A stretch of 64,000 nucleotides of DNA from NIC37A-2 sp050289625. GTDB lineage: Bacteria; Myxococcota_A; Polyangia; Polyangiales; Polyangiaceae. The notes under the pieces were generated by a model, which had not been told where the DNA came from, ran no database searches, and saw only the letters and a program-made list of their open reading frames with translations. The position numbers and the translations under genes were made by a program. Position 1 is the stretch's first letter. Each line of letters opens with the position of its first letter. This document shows, piece after piece, positions 1 to 7,320 of this stretch. Location of the stretch: contig JBNKGC010000001.1 of assembly GCA_050289625.1 (NCBI GenBank), positions 72,755 through 136,754 of the forward strand. The letters run 5' to 3'.

Positions 1-67
1 AAACATTTCGCCGGGGCTTTGACGTCGAGCCTTCGATTCCGAGACGGTCGCGGTTAGCCTCGTCGGA

Positions 68-1234
68 ATGCTCTTTTCGACGAACGTTCCACGTCTCAAG
101 CTGCGCGTGGCCACGATCCTGGGTTTGCTGGTTTTCGCACTCGGGGCGTGCTCTTCCCAGCCACCAGCGGCGCCGCCTCCTCCTGCTGCCCCGGTGCCGC
201 CCTCCGCCCCTGAAGAGCCTGCGTCGGGCGAACCCGTCACCGAGCAGCGCAACGTCGTTCCCGAGGCCCACGTGCCAGCGTACGTGGATCGCGCTGTCGA
301 GGCGCCGGATCGGAGTGCAGCAGATCGCACGCTCGATCCGCAGCGCAAGCCCAAGGAGCTGCTGTCGGTTTTCGGCATTCGTCCGAACATGCGTGTGGCG
401 GAAATCGCGGCGGGCAACGGTTACACGACGGAGCTCCTGGCGCGCGTCGTCGGACCCGAAGGCAAGGTGTACGGCCAGAACAACGCGTTCGTTCTCCAGA
501 AGTTCGCAGAAGGACCCTGGAGCGAGCGGCTCCAAAAGCCCGTGATGCAGAACGTGACGCGGATCGACTCGGAGCTCGATGCTCCGCTCGATGGTGTCGA
601 AGGGCTCGACGCGGTCGTGCTCGTACTTTTTTATCACGACACGGTTTGGATGAAGACGGACCGCGGGGCGATGAACCGCGCGGTTTATGCCGCGCTCAAG
701 CCGGGGGGCATCTATGGGATCGTCGACCACAGTGCTCGACCCGGAGACGGCGTGGCGCAGGCAAAGAACCTGCATCGTATCGAGGAGAGCGTCGTCGTGT
801 CCGAGGTGGAGCAGGCGGGGTTTCAGCTGGTTGGTACGTCGGATTTTCTCCGCAACCCGAGCGATCCGCGGGACTGGAATGCCGCTCCGAGTCAGGCCGG
901 CGAGCGACGCGGCCAGAGCGACCGGTTCGTACTCAAGTTCAGGAAGCCGGACGCAGAGCTGAACGGCGCAGCGGAGCCGCAAGATCAGGTGGAGCCAACC
1001 GCAGAAGTCCCGCTCACGCGCTGTCAGGAGCCGCGCTCCGCGGTGTGCACCCGCGAGTACCGCCCTGTCTGTGCCGAGGTCGACACGGGGGTTCGCTGCG
1101 TCAAGGCGCCGTGTCCCTCCACGCAGCGAAAGACGTTCCCGAACGCGTGCACTGCGTGCGCCGACGACAAGGTAATCGGGTATCGCCCCGGGGTATGCCC
1201 ACCTTCGGCCGAGGACCCACCTCACTCGCGGTGA
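68..1234 (+). CDS. Lipoprotein SAM-dependent methyltransferase with C-terminal Kazal-like Cys-rich domain
   Basis: A 388-residue exported protein. The N-terminus is a lipoprotein signal (hydrophobic stretch about residues 14-26, lipobox ALGAC, lipidated Cys28), followed by a Pro/Ala-rich linker to about residue 60. Residues 90-310 form a class I methyltransferase fold: the SAM-binding glycine loop is AEIAAGNGY at 111-119, then an acidic strand and a LKPGG motif typical of COG4798-type predicted methyltransferases. Residues about 317-375 are Cys-rich with the order C..PVCA..RC..PC..TFPNACTACA..GVC, which resembles a Kazal-type serine protease inhibitor domain. The combination of an outer-membrane or periplasmic methyltransferase with a Kazal-like module is unusual. 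The substrate is unknown, and SAM supply outside the cytoplasm is unexplained. The 3' end overlaps the convergent stress protein gene by 13 bases. Confidence 0.85.
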   Translation: MLFSTNVPRLKLRVATILGLLVFALGACSSQPPAAPPPPAAPVPPSAPEEPASGEPVTEQRNVVPEAHVPAYVDRAVEAPDRSAADRTLDPQRKPKELLSVFGIRPNMRVAEIAAGNGYTTELLARVVGPEGKVYGQNNAFVLQKFAEGPWSERLQKPVMQNVTRIDSELDAPLDGVEGLDAVVLVLFYHDTVWMKTDRGAMNRAVYAALKPGGIYGIVDHSARPGDGVAQAKNLHRIEESVVVSEVEQAGFQLVGTSDFLRNPSDPRDWNAAPSQAGERRGQSDRFVLKFRKPDAELNGAAEPQDQVEPTAEVPLTRCQEPRSAVCTREYRPVCAEVDTGVRCVKAPCPSTQRKTFPNACTACADDKVIGYRPGVCPPSAEDPPHSR

Positions 1235-1656
1235 GCGAGCTTCAGCACGAGAACGGGGCAAGGAGTCAGGCGGACGACTCGTTCGGCAACCGAGCCCAGG
1301 ATGGCCCGCTTGACTCCCTTTCTCCCGTGGGACGCGATGACGACGAGATCGGCTCCTTGCTCCTCGGCGTAGTGAGCGACCTCGCGGCCCGGCTCGCCGA
1401 CGAGTACGGCGTACGCTGCATTCGGATAGCGTTCGCCCAGGCGTTTCCGGAGTGCCAGGGTTGCGTTCTGTGTGCGTTCCACGTCCGACAGGGCGCCCCA
1501 GGCAGTGGCCGGATCGAGGGCGTTCAGGGGGGGCAATACGTGGACGATGTGGAGTGCCTCGTCCGAGGCGGCGAGTTCGCGAGCCGAGTTCAGGACCTCT
1601 TCGGTGGTGTCGAAGTCGACTGGGACGATGACGGTTTTTCGCGGCGCAAATGCCAT
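1222..1656 (-). CDS. Universal stress protein (UspA family)
   Basis: A 144-residue single-domain Usp protein. The start TVIVPVDFD matches the first beta strand of the family, and the C-terminal ATP-binding loop is A108-x2-G111-x9-G121-S122, close to the canonical G-x2-G-x9-G-(S/T) with Ala at the first position, followed by AERVVRL and CPVLVLK. The length is normal for a single Usp domain. These proteins are cytoplasmic, often bind ATP, and respond to stress or energy limitation; the partner here cannot be told from sequence. It is transcribed alone, convergent with the methyltransferase lipoprotein gene, and its promoter should lie in the long gap at 1657-2254. Confidence 0.93.
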   Translation of the reverse strand: MAFAPRKTVIVPVDFDTTEEVLNSARELAASDEALHIVHVLPPLNALDPATAWGALSDVERTQNATLALRKRLGERYPNAAYAVLVGEPGREVAHYAEEQGADLVVIASHGRKGVKRAILGSVAERVVRLTPCPVLVLKLAHRE

Positions 1657-2254
1657 GGATCTAGTTTCCTTCCGATTTCGACCGAGGTGTGTTTTTCAAG
1701 AAGGTGCGCGTCACTTTCTTGGCGAGGCGCGGAGAGGCTCACTTCCCCAGCTCGGCCCCGGCTCTCCCACAACTGACTCCAAACGAGTTCTTTGCAAGCA
1801 TTGGGCCGCCGCGTGGTCGAAGCCAGCCGTCGAGCGCTTCCGGCGATGACCGCGGCATGTGACGCATGGCCTGCTCTCCCGTGGCGCCGAATGCGACGGG
1901 ACCTCCACGCACAAGCTGCGTCATCAGAGTCAGTTGCGCAGAAATTGCAGGTATTTTACCACTTCGCTCGCGGGGGCTACTTCTCTATCGTCTCGCTTCG
2001 GGATGCCTTCCACTCGAAACGGGTCACGCCGGCGGGGCGTCGCCGGTGTGAAGCCAATGAGAGTCCCCCGCACGGTCCTACGGCGATCATCGCCTGCAAT
2101 GATCGAAGAAAACACCAGCGGCACGTGCAGAAGGGTGGCCTCGCGTAGCCGTTCTTGCCCTCACTCGGAGGGGGGCAAAACGGCGGAGGGAAATCAACGC
2201 AAGTGGTTCCCGCTGGAAAGGAAGGTTGGCACGAGTCGTGTATTCGAGAAGGGC
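1657..2254. other. Intergenic region, 598 bp, with one dispersed repeat copy
   Basis: This divergent gap separates the Usp gene (minus) from the CBS gene (plus) and must hold both promoters. Reading frames run through it in both strands but show no start/RBS pair and no recognisable domain. The only structure I can support is a dispersed repeat at 2084-2216. The CBS reading frame stays open upstream through this gap, but the protein similarity begins only at 2255. Confidence 0.6.
2084..2216 (+). repeat. Dispersed intergenic repeat, family 1, copy A
   Basis: About 133 bp that aligns by eye at roughly 80% identity with the reverse complement of 28673-28805; the first 35 bp also match the reverse complement of 21986-22020. 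The left end is a small inverted repeat (CGATCAT, 8-nt spacer, ATGATCG). Shared inner blocks include GCGGCACGTGCAG, GTGGCCTC, CGTAGCCG, CCCTCACTCG and ATCAACGCAAGTGGTT. Indels between copies break any common reading frame, so it is not a conserved peptide. It ends about 40 bp before the CBS start. It looks like a non-autonomous element or a REP-type genomic repeat. Confidence 0.75.
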
Positions 2255-2650
2255 ATGATTATCGATGAAGTCATGACGAAGAACCCCACCGCTCTGGAGG
2301 TTCAGGCCACGGTGGGCGACGCAGTGGAAACGTTCGTCGAACTGGACGTGCGACACGTGCCAGTGCTCGAGGGAGGAGAACTCGTCGGTATCGTCAGCGA
2401 TCGGGACGTTCGCGCGCTCGTGGGTCAAGCGACCGGCGACGAAGAACGTGCCCTGCTCGCGAGGCCCATCACGTCGATTATGTCGGCGGGAGTGGTTTCT
2501 TGCTCTCCGGACGACGACGTAAAGGACGCGGTCGACGCGATGCTCGAAAATCGGCTCGGCAGCGTGCCGGTCGTGCGCGAAGGAACCCGCGAGCTGGTTG
2601 GTATCGTGAGCTACGTGGATGTACTCCGTGTCGCGCGCGACCTGCTCTGA
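2255..2650 (+). CDS. Two-CBS-domain protein
   Basis: A 131-residue protein that is almost entirely a Bateman module. The first CBS domain covers about residues 1-58 (MTKNPTALEV start, HVPVLEGGELVGIVSDRDVR end) and the second about residues 66-128 (ITSIMSAGVVSCSP start, GSVPVVREGTRELVGIVSYVDVLR end). No enzyme or channel domain is attached. Such proteins bind adenine nucleotides and act as energy-state sensors or regulatory subunits in the cytoplasm. The ATG at 2255 was chosen because domain 1 starts immediately after it, although the frame is open further upstream into a repeat copy. An acyltransferase gene follows 130 bp downstream in the same direction. Confidence 0.9.
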   Translation: MIIDEVMTKNPTALEVQATVGDAVETFVELDVRHVPVLEGGELVGIVSDRDVRALVGQATGDEERALLARPITSIMSAGVVSCSPDDDVKDAVDAMLENRLGSVPVVREGTRELVGIVSYVDVLRVARDLL

Positions 2651-2780
2651 TCCAATTGTGCAGCCTGTGCTGCCCATCGCTGAGCACGCTCAGCCGAGTC
2701 GCGTTACCATCGTTACCATGGAAGGAGGGAGGGACGCGCCAGGGAGGTCCCGGAGCGTCCCTCGAGGCCAACGAGCGATT

Positions 2781-3485
2781 ATGTCGGCGAGCATTCTCGT
2801 GAGAACCGCTGCCTGTACCCTCGGCGTCAGCTGCGCGGCTCTCGTCGATGCCTGGCGCGGGAAGCTGAGCGTGAGATCGGGGGATGAGAAGCTCGACCAG
2901 TGGTCGGCCCACCTGCTCCACCAGGTGAAGGCGAAGCTTCACGTGCGCGGAAGCGAGCACGTCGACGCGGAGGCGTCGTACGTGGTCATGAGCAACCACC
3001 AGTCTCACTACGACATCCCGGTCCTGTTTCAGGCGCTGCCTCTCTCCCTCCGCATGGTGGCTAAGGCCGAGCTGTTCAAGATCCCCGTTTGGTCCGAGGC
3101 CATGCGAGTTGCGGGATTCATCGCCATCGATCGTTCACGTGGACGCGAGGCCATGCGGACGCTGCTCGAGGCCGGTGAGCGGTTGAAGCGCGAACACACG
3201 AGTCTCTGGATCGCTCCCGAGGGAACGCGCAGCCGAGATGGAACGCTGGGCGACTTCAAGAAGGGGGGCTTTCGCCTCGCTCAGGCAACCGAGTTACCCA
3301 TCCTTCCCGTGAGCATCCAGGGCACGATGGGGATCCTGCGGGCGGGCACCAGTCGCGTGCACACCGACCAAACGGTCGACGTGACCATCGCCCCGCCGAT
3401 CGATCCGAGAGCATACGCGGGTCGTCTGTCAGAGCTGATTCGTGACGTTCGGCAGACGATCGCGCGCCCGCTCGCTGGAGGGTGA
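2781..3485 (+). CDS. 1-acyl-sn-glycerol-3-phosphate acyltransferase family protein (PlsC-like)
   Basis: A 234-residue PlsC/LPLAT-superfamily acyltransferase. The catalytic motif NHQSHYD (NHx4D form) is at 72-78, followed by a block II Arg region (FIAIDRS) and the substrate-binding PEGTRSRDG at 146-154; an ILPVSIQG strand (block IV) follows. It should transfer an acyl chain to lysophosphatidic acid or a related lysolipid at the inner membrane, feeding phospholipid synthesis. The N-terminal 25 residues are hydrophobic and may anchor it. I chose ATG 2781 because it gives the usual family length; ATG 2718 is in frame and would add a Gly/Arg-rich stretch of no family character. Neither start has a strong ribosome binding site. 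Confidence 0.9.
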   Translation: MSASILVRTAACTLGVSCAALVDAWRGKLSVRSGDEKLDQWSAHLLHQVKAKLHVRGSEHVDAEASYVVMSNHQSHYDIPVLFQALPLSLRMVAKAELFKIPVWSEAMRVAGFIAIDRSRGREAMRTLLEAGERLKREHTSLWIAPEGTRSRDGTLGDFKKGGFRLAQATELPILPVSIQGTMGILRAGTSRVHTDQTVDVTIAPPIDPRAYAGRLSELIRDVRQTIARPLAGG

Positions 3486-3509
3486 GGGCGGAGAAGTGGC
3501 ACTCCGCCC
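3486..3509 (+). terminator. GC-rich hairpin after the acyltransferase gene
   Basis: GGGCGGAG (3486-3493), an 8-nt loop and CTCCGCCC (3502-3509) form a perfect 8-bp stem starting at the base after the stop codon. There is no T tract, so it may be a weak or factor-assisted terminator, or a 3' protective hairpin. It lies between convergent genes. Confidence 0.45.
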
Positions 3510-3557
3510 GGCGAGGCTGGCTGGGAGAGACTGCCGCGCGGCGATCCGTGGCCCATC

Positions 3558-4127
3558 TCAGAGGGCGATGACCACGTCGAGAGCTGCGTGAGCCTCACGG
3601 CGGTCTCCGTCGCGCAGGGTGATGTCGACGACGGCCTGTCGCCCGTCGAGCACGGCCACGGAGGTCACCGTTGGGTGGTCGGAAACGTCGATGCGGGCCT
3701 TGGCTACGACGCGCCCTCCGGACCCGTCTTCAGCGCACGAAATGACGACGTCTTCCGACTGGTAGATGGCGATGGGTGCGTCATCGACCAAGATTTGGAA
3801 GTCAAGCTCGATGGTCGAGTCGGTGCCCGCACCGAGGCCGGTCGTGTGCAGGAGCAGATCGACCTGCATGCCTGCTTGGGAACCGAAGAAGGGCTCGATG
3901 GCGTCGCCGGGCTCCAGCTGGACGTACGAGCCGTCCGAATCGACGCCGATCTCCACCTCCGGATCGCCGACGGGCGCACAGGGGCCGGTTTCCGGGATCG
4001 TGCCGCCGCTGCCTCCCGTCGCCCCGCCGCCGGTCCCTGTGCCAGCTGTGCCGTTGGGAGATCCAGGCGCCTCGGCGTCACCGCAGGCCAAGATCAAGAA
4101 GGCAACGGCAAGAGGAAGAAATCGCAT
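3558..4127 (-). CDS. Hypothetical lipoprotein
   Basis: A 189-residue predicted lipoprotein. The signal peptide is short and hydrophobic and ends in the lipobox ILAC (Cys15), followed by Gly-Asp, which may favour inner-membrane retention by analogy with the enterobacterial +2 rule. Residues 20-45 are a Gly/Thr-rich linker of the kind common in myxobacterial lipoproteins. The rest is acidic and strand-rich, with two further Cys residues (in ETGPCAP and VISCAED) that could form a disulfide. I recognise no family. It is followed on the same strand (upstream in coordinate order of transcription) by the HAD gene, 75 bp away, so the two could be co-transcribed. Confidence 0.75.
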   Translation of the reverse strand: MRFLPLAVAFLILACGDAEAPGSPNGTAGTGTGGGATGGSGGTIPETGPCAPVGDPEVEIGVDSDGSYVQLEPGDAIEPFFGSQAGMQVDLLLHTTGLGAGTDSTIELDFQILVDDAPIAIYQSEDVVISCAEDGSGGRVVAKARIDVSDHPTVTSVAVLDGRQAVVDITLRDGDRREAHAALDVVIAL

Positions 4128-4202
4128 GGCGTTCGACGAAGGTGGGGGACGAAGGAAGAGTTCGAGAGCCGAAAGAGCAACGGCCGTGCCACAGTCGCCG
4201 GG

Positions 4203-4895
4203 TCAGCACGGGTGGCCGCTGGGAGTGGGCGCGGTGGAGTTTCGATTTGCAGTGACGAAAACCTCCAGCCAGCGAGGAAACTCGGCAATCGAGTCGATGA
4301 CGTGCGGTTCCTCGTCACCCGGAAATCCCCGGCGCGTCTCGGGGCCCGTCCGCACGGCGACGAAGGGAATGCCTGCCGCCCGAGCCGCGATGCGATCTTC
4401 GTTGCGGTCGCCTACGTAGACCGCTCCGGGAGAGCCGTCGGGTCGCCAAGCGATCCGTTCCCACACCGGTTCGAAGCAACGAGGATCGGGCTTCGCTGCG
4501 GGCCCATGATCGGCAGGATAGATGCCCCCGAACCATTCGGGATCGATGCCCGCCTGAGCGAGCCTTCGTGCTAGGCGCGCGGAGCTTCGCTTGGTGACGA
4601 TGAACAGCTCGTGACCCCGGGCCCGGAGCTCGTGGAGTGCCTCGATGGATCCGACGAAGGGTTGGTAGACCACGGAGTGGGCCAACTGATCGAAGCGCTC
4701 GAGAAAGGGAGTCAGATCGGTGTTCGGCCAGAAGCCGCGCAACGTCTCGTGCCAGGTGGGACCATAGTGACTCAGCTCGTCGACGGAGGGTTCGCGCCAT
4801 CCGAGCTCGCGCGCGATCCCCTGATGCAAGCTGACGTAGCCGGGAAAGCTCTCGATGAGGGTGTCGTCGAGATCGAAGATCAGGGCTCGGAGCAT
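4203..4895 (-). CDS. HAD-superfamily hydrolase (phosphoglycolate phosphatase-like)
   Basis: A 230-residue haloacid dehalogenase family phosphatase. Motif I is FDLDDTLIES with nucleophile Asp8 and acid/base Asp10. Motif II is LFIVTKRS, motif III is the Lys in AAKPDPRCF, and motif IV is VYVGDRNEDRIAARAAG with the two Mg-binding Asp residues. The helical insertion between motifs I and II is a C1 cap, placing it with phosphoglycolate phosphatase or beta-phosphoglucomutase-type enzymes. The sequence does not fix the substrate; Gph is the nearest general model. It is divergent from the VWA lipoprotein gene at 5137. Confidence 0.88.
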   Translation of the reverse strand: MLRALIFDLDDTLIESFPGYVSLHQGIARELGWREPSVDELSHYGPTWHETLRGFWPNTDLTPFLERFDQLAHSVVYQPFVGSIEALHELRARGHELFIVTKRSSARLARRLAQAGIDPEWFGGIYPADHGPAAKPDPRCFEPVWERIAWRPDGSPGAVYVGDRNEDRIAARAAGIPFVAVRTGPETRRGFPGDEEPHVIDSIAEFPRWLEVFVTANRNSTAPTPSGHPC

Positions 4896-5136
4896 CGCCG
4901 GAGCATACCGTGCGGCTTTCGATGGCGAATCCCCTGGTCCTCAAGAACACTTGCCGGATCCGGGCTTGCCGGCCAACTTCGGGTGGTTTGTGGGCGATGT
5001 AGGAGTTTTGGTGCGCACCGACGACTCGAGAGTTCATTCCTGCCGCGTTTTCCGAGCCCACTATTGCGCCCCCGCGTCGGGGGAGGGCAAGCTCGCGCAC
5101 TCAGCGCCCGACGCGGCGCGACGGAGGTAAGTCACT

Positions 5137-6174
5137 TTGCAGAACTGGATGCGCCGTGCGGCTGGTCTTCTCACGGTAGGGGCTGCCCTCCTTCTCGGAG
5201 GGTGCGGTGGCGGGCTCGAGCTATCGCGAGTCAACTCGGCCGAGGCAAAACCCAACAACGTATGGGTCTTTTTCACGGTGAAGGACGGGGATGAGCCCGT
5301 CGCCGGTCTCGAAGCGGAGGACTTCGAGATCTACGAGGACGACCAGCTGGTTTCGACCTTCGAAAGCCAGCAGGTGATCCAAAACCCCAAGATCGCGGCA
5401 GTTTCCTACACCCTGCTTCTGCTCGATGTGAGCGGGAGCGTTACGGAGAGCGGTCGGGCCGACGCCCTCGTCGACGCGGCGAAGCTCTTCACCGAGCGGG
5501 TTTCGAAGAGTCAGAAAGTCGGCGTCTACGCCTTTGACGGCGCCGAAAAGATTCACTCCGTCGTGCCCTTCTCCGAGGCTCAAGGCACGGTGGAAGGTGG
5601 CCTCGAAGGGCTTCGCAAGTACAAGCCGAAGGACCCCTCGACGAACTTGAACGGCGCCATCGTGGAGGGTCTCGAAGTGCTGCGCGCCGGCCTCGAGAAG
5701 GACGATCGCCCGCTGAAGTTCGGTACCTTGGTGGTCTTCTCGGACGGTACGGACCGGGCTGCCCGCGTCAGTCGGCAAGAGATGGCCGACGCGATGGGGA
5801 AGAAGGAGTACGAAAACTACGAGATCTTCGCGATCGGTGTGGGTGGCGAGATTCAGAAGGACACCCTCGAAGAAATCGGCCGCGATGGTGCGGAGCAGGT
5901 CGAAGACCCCGCCAAGGTGCAAGAAGCCTTCGAAAAGGTTGCCAAGCGGATCGACGCGCACATGAAGCGCTTCTATCTGCTGAGCTATTGCACACCGGCC
6001 CGCAAGGGAACGCACCAGGTCCGCATCGTCGCCAAGAGAAAAGATCCGGAAGGCAGCGGCGAGCTGGAGTACACCTTCGACGCGGAGGGCTTCGGTCCTC
6101 CCCCGGAATGCAACCCACTGCGGGAACCGGCGTTCGACTTGGACGCGCCGCAACCCGCGGAGGAGGAGGAATGA
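5137..6174 (+). CDS. VWA-domain lipoprotein
   Basis: A 345-residue predicted lipoprotein with lipobox LLGGC (Cys23). Residues 42-80 form a small strand-rich module with EDFEIYEDDQLVSTF, the pattern seen in VWFA-associated surface proteins before the VWA domain. The VWA fold starts near residue 90 with a complete first MIDAS motif, DVSGS at 97-101, and continues with TNLNGA and VVFSDGTD, which supply the other metal ligands. The acidic tail ends in four Glu. TTG 5137 is preferred over ATG 5149 because GGAGGT at 5123-5128 lies 8 nt before it. The methyltransferase gene starts 3 nt after the stop, so the pair is probably one transcript. It probably mediates adhesion or complex assembly at the cell envelope; the partner is unknown. 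Confidence 0.85.
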   Translation: MQNWMRRAAGLLTVGAALLLGGCGGGLELSRVNSAEAKPNNVWVFFTVKDGDEPVAGLEAEDFEIYEDDQLVSTFESQQVIQNPKIAAVSYTLLLLDVSGSVTESGRADALVDAAKLFTERVSKSQKVGVYAFDGAEKIHSVVPFSEAQGTVEGGLEGLRKYKPKDPSTNLNGAIVEGLEVLRAGLEKDDRPLKFGTLVVFSDGTDRAARVSRQEMADAMGKKEYENYEIFAIGVGGEIQKDTLEEIGRDGAEQVEDPAKVQEAFEKVAKRIDAHMKRFYLLSYCTPARKGTHQVRIVAKRKDPEGSGELEYTFDAEGFGPPPECNPLREPAFDLDAPQPAEEEE

Positions 6175-6177
6175 GGC

Positions 6178-7011
6178 ATGGGTGAGGCGAACCGGCCACC
6201 GAACCCCTTGGCGAGTCCCGAGCCGTGGAACGCCGTCGCGTCCGGTTATGCGCGTTCGACCAAGGAGTTCTTGGGCGAGTACTCGCGAACGGGCCTTGCT
6301 CGTCTGGAGCTCGGCTCCAACATGGTGGCTCTCGACGTCGCGTGCGGTCCGGGCACCACCACGCTGATGCTCGCGAAACGCGTCGCGCGGGTCCACGCGC
6401 TCGACTTCTCTTCGGCGATGCTTTCTGAGCTCGAGCGGGGCATCCAAAGCGCGGAGTTGTCGAACGTCGAAGCCCGCCAGGGCGATGGTCAGGCGCTGCC
6501 CTACGCTGACGAGAGCTTCGACGTGGCCGTGTCCATGTTCGGGTTGATGTTCTTCCCCGATCGCGCTGCGGGTTTTGGCGAGCTGTTTCGAACGTTGCGT
6601 CCCGGTGGTTCGGCTCTCGTGTCGAGTTGGGCGCCGACAACCGACTCGCCAGCCATGCAAATCCTGTTCGGAGCTCTTCGCGCGGCCGACCCGTCACGTC
6701 CCGAGCCGAAGTTCGATGTCTCGAGCCTCGAAAATCCTGACGTTTTCGAGGCGGAGATGCGTGCGGCCGGTTTCGTGGACGTGAGCGTCGAGCCGGTAGT
6801 GCACGGGATCGACGTCGCCGCGCCAGCGGAGTTCTGGCACGGGATCGTCGAAGGGTGTGCTCCGCTTGCGCTCATGCAGCGGAAGTTGGGGGCGACCGAG
6901 TGGAAGCGTAAGGAAAACATGGCGCTCGCCCACCTGGAGCAAACCCTCACCGACCTGCCTACCACGCTGACCTCGACGGCTCATCTCGCCTTCGGAACGA
7001 AGCCGGGCTGA
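6178..7011 (+). CDS. Class I SAM-dependent methyltransferase (UbiE/Methyltransf_11-like)
   Basis: A 277-residue cytoplasmic methyltransferase. Motif I is ALDVACGPGT at 51-60, post-I Asp is in VHALDFSSAM, motif II is SFDVAVSMFGLMFFPD, and motif III is RTLRPGGSALVSSW, all in canonical order. This is the arrangement of ubiquinone/menaquinone-type and small-molecule methyltransferases; the acceptor cannot be read from sequence. It follows the VWA lipoprotein gene with a 3-nt gap, suggesting translational coupling, though no functional link is obvious. Confidence 0.88.
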   Translation: MGEANRPPNPLASPEPWNAVASGYARSTKEFLGEYSRTGLARLELGSNMVALDVACGPGTTTLMLAKRVARVHALDFSSAMLSELERGIQSAELSNVEARQGDGQALPYADESFDVAVSMFGLMFFPDRAAGFGELFRTLRPGGSALVSSWAPTTDSPAMQILFGALRAADPSRPEPKFDVSSLENPDVFEAEMRAAGFVDVSVEPVVHGIDVAAPAEFWHGIVEGCAPLALMQRKLGATEWKRKENMALAHLEQTLTDLPTTLTSTAHLAFGTKPG

Positions 7012-7320
7012 GAGCGTCGGAAGCGGGAGCGCTCCTGCGGCGCAGCGTGATCACGGGCAACCCAGCGAGACTCCGGGGGTGCGCTCAGGGTGAGACCACA
7101 TCTGCGCCGCGCCCTTGGTCGCTTCGGCCCGCAGGCCTCTCGCGCTTGCTGACTGCGGGAACCGCAGCGGCCGCTACAGCGCCGGCAGCACATCCGAACC
7201 GGGAGCGGCTTCGTCGCGCCGGCTCGAAGCGGGAGCGAGGAGAGGTAGCCGTTTGCCGACGTCGTTGGATCCCGCGACTACCCTGATGACATCGAGGTTG
7301 AGTGGGGTAGGTAGCTTTCG
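7012..7320. other. Intergenic region, 309 bp
   Basis: It separates two plus-strand genes. I see no coding sequence, no T-tailed terminator and no recognisable RNA element; a short GC-rich inverted repeat (CTGCGG, GAAC spacer region, CCGCAG) near 7155-7175 is the only structure noted and is weak. Confidence 0.5.

Noticed and set aside
1859..2254. Upstream extension of the CBS protein frame
   Set aside because: It crosses a dispersed repeat with indels between copies and has no ribosome binding site; family similarity starts at 2255.
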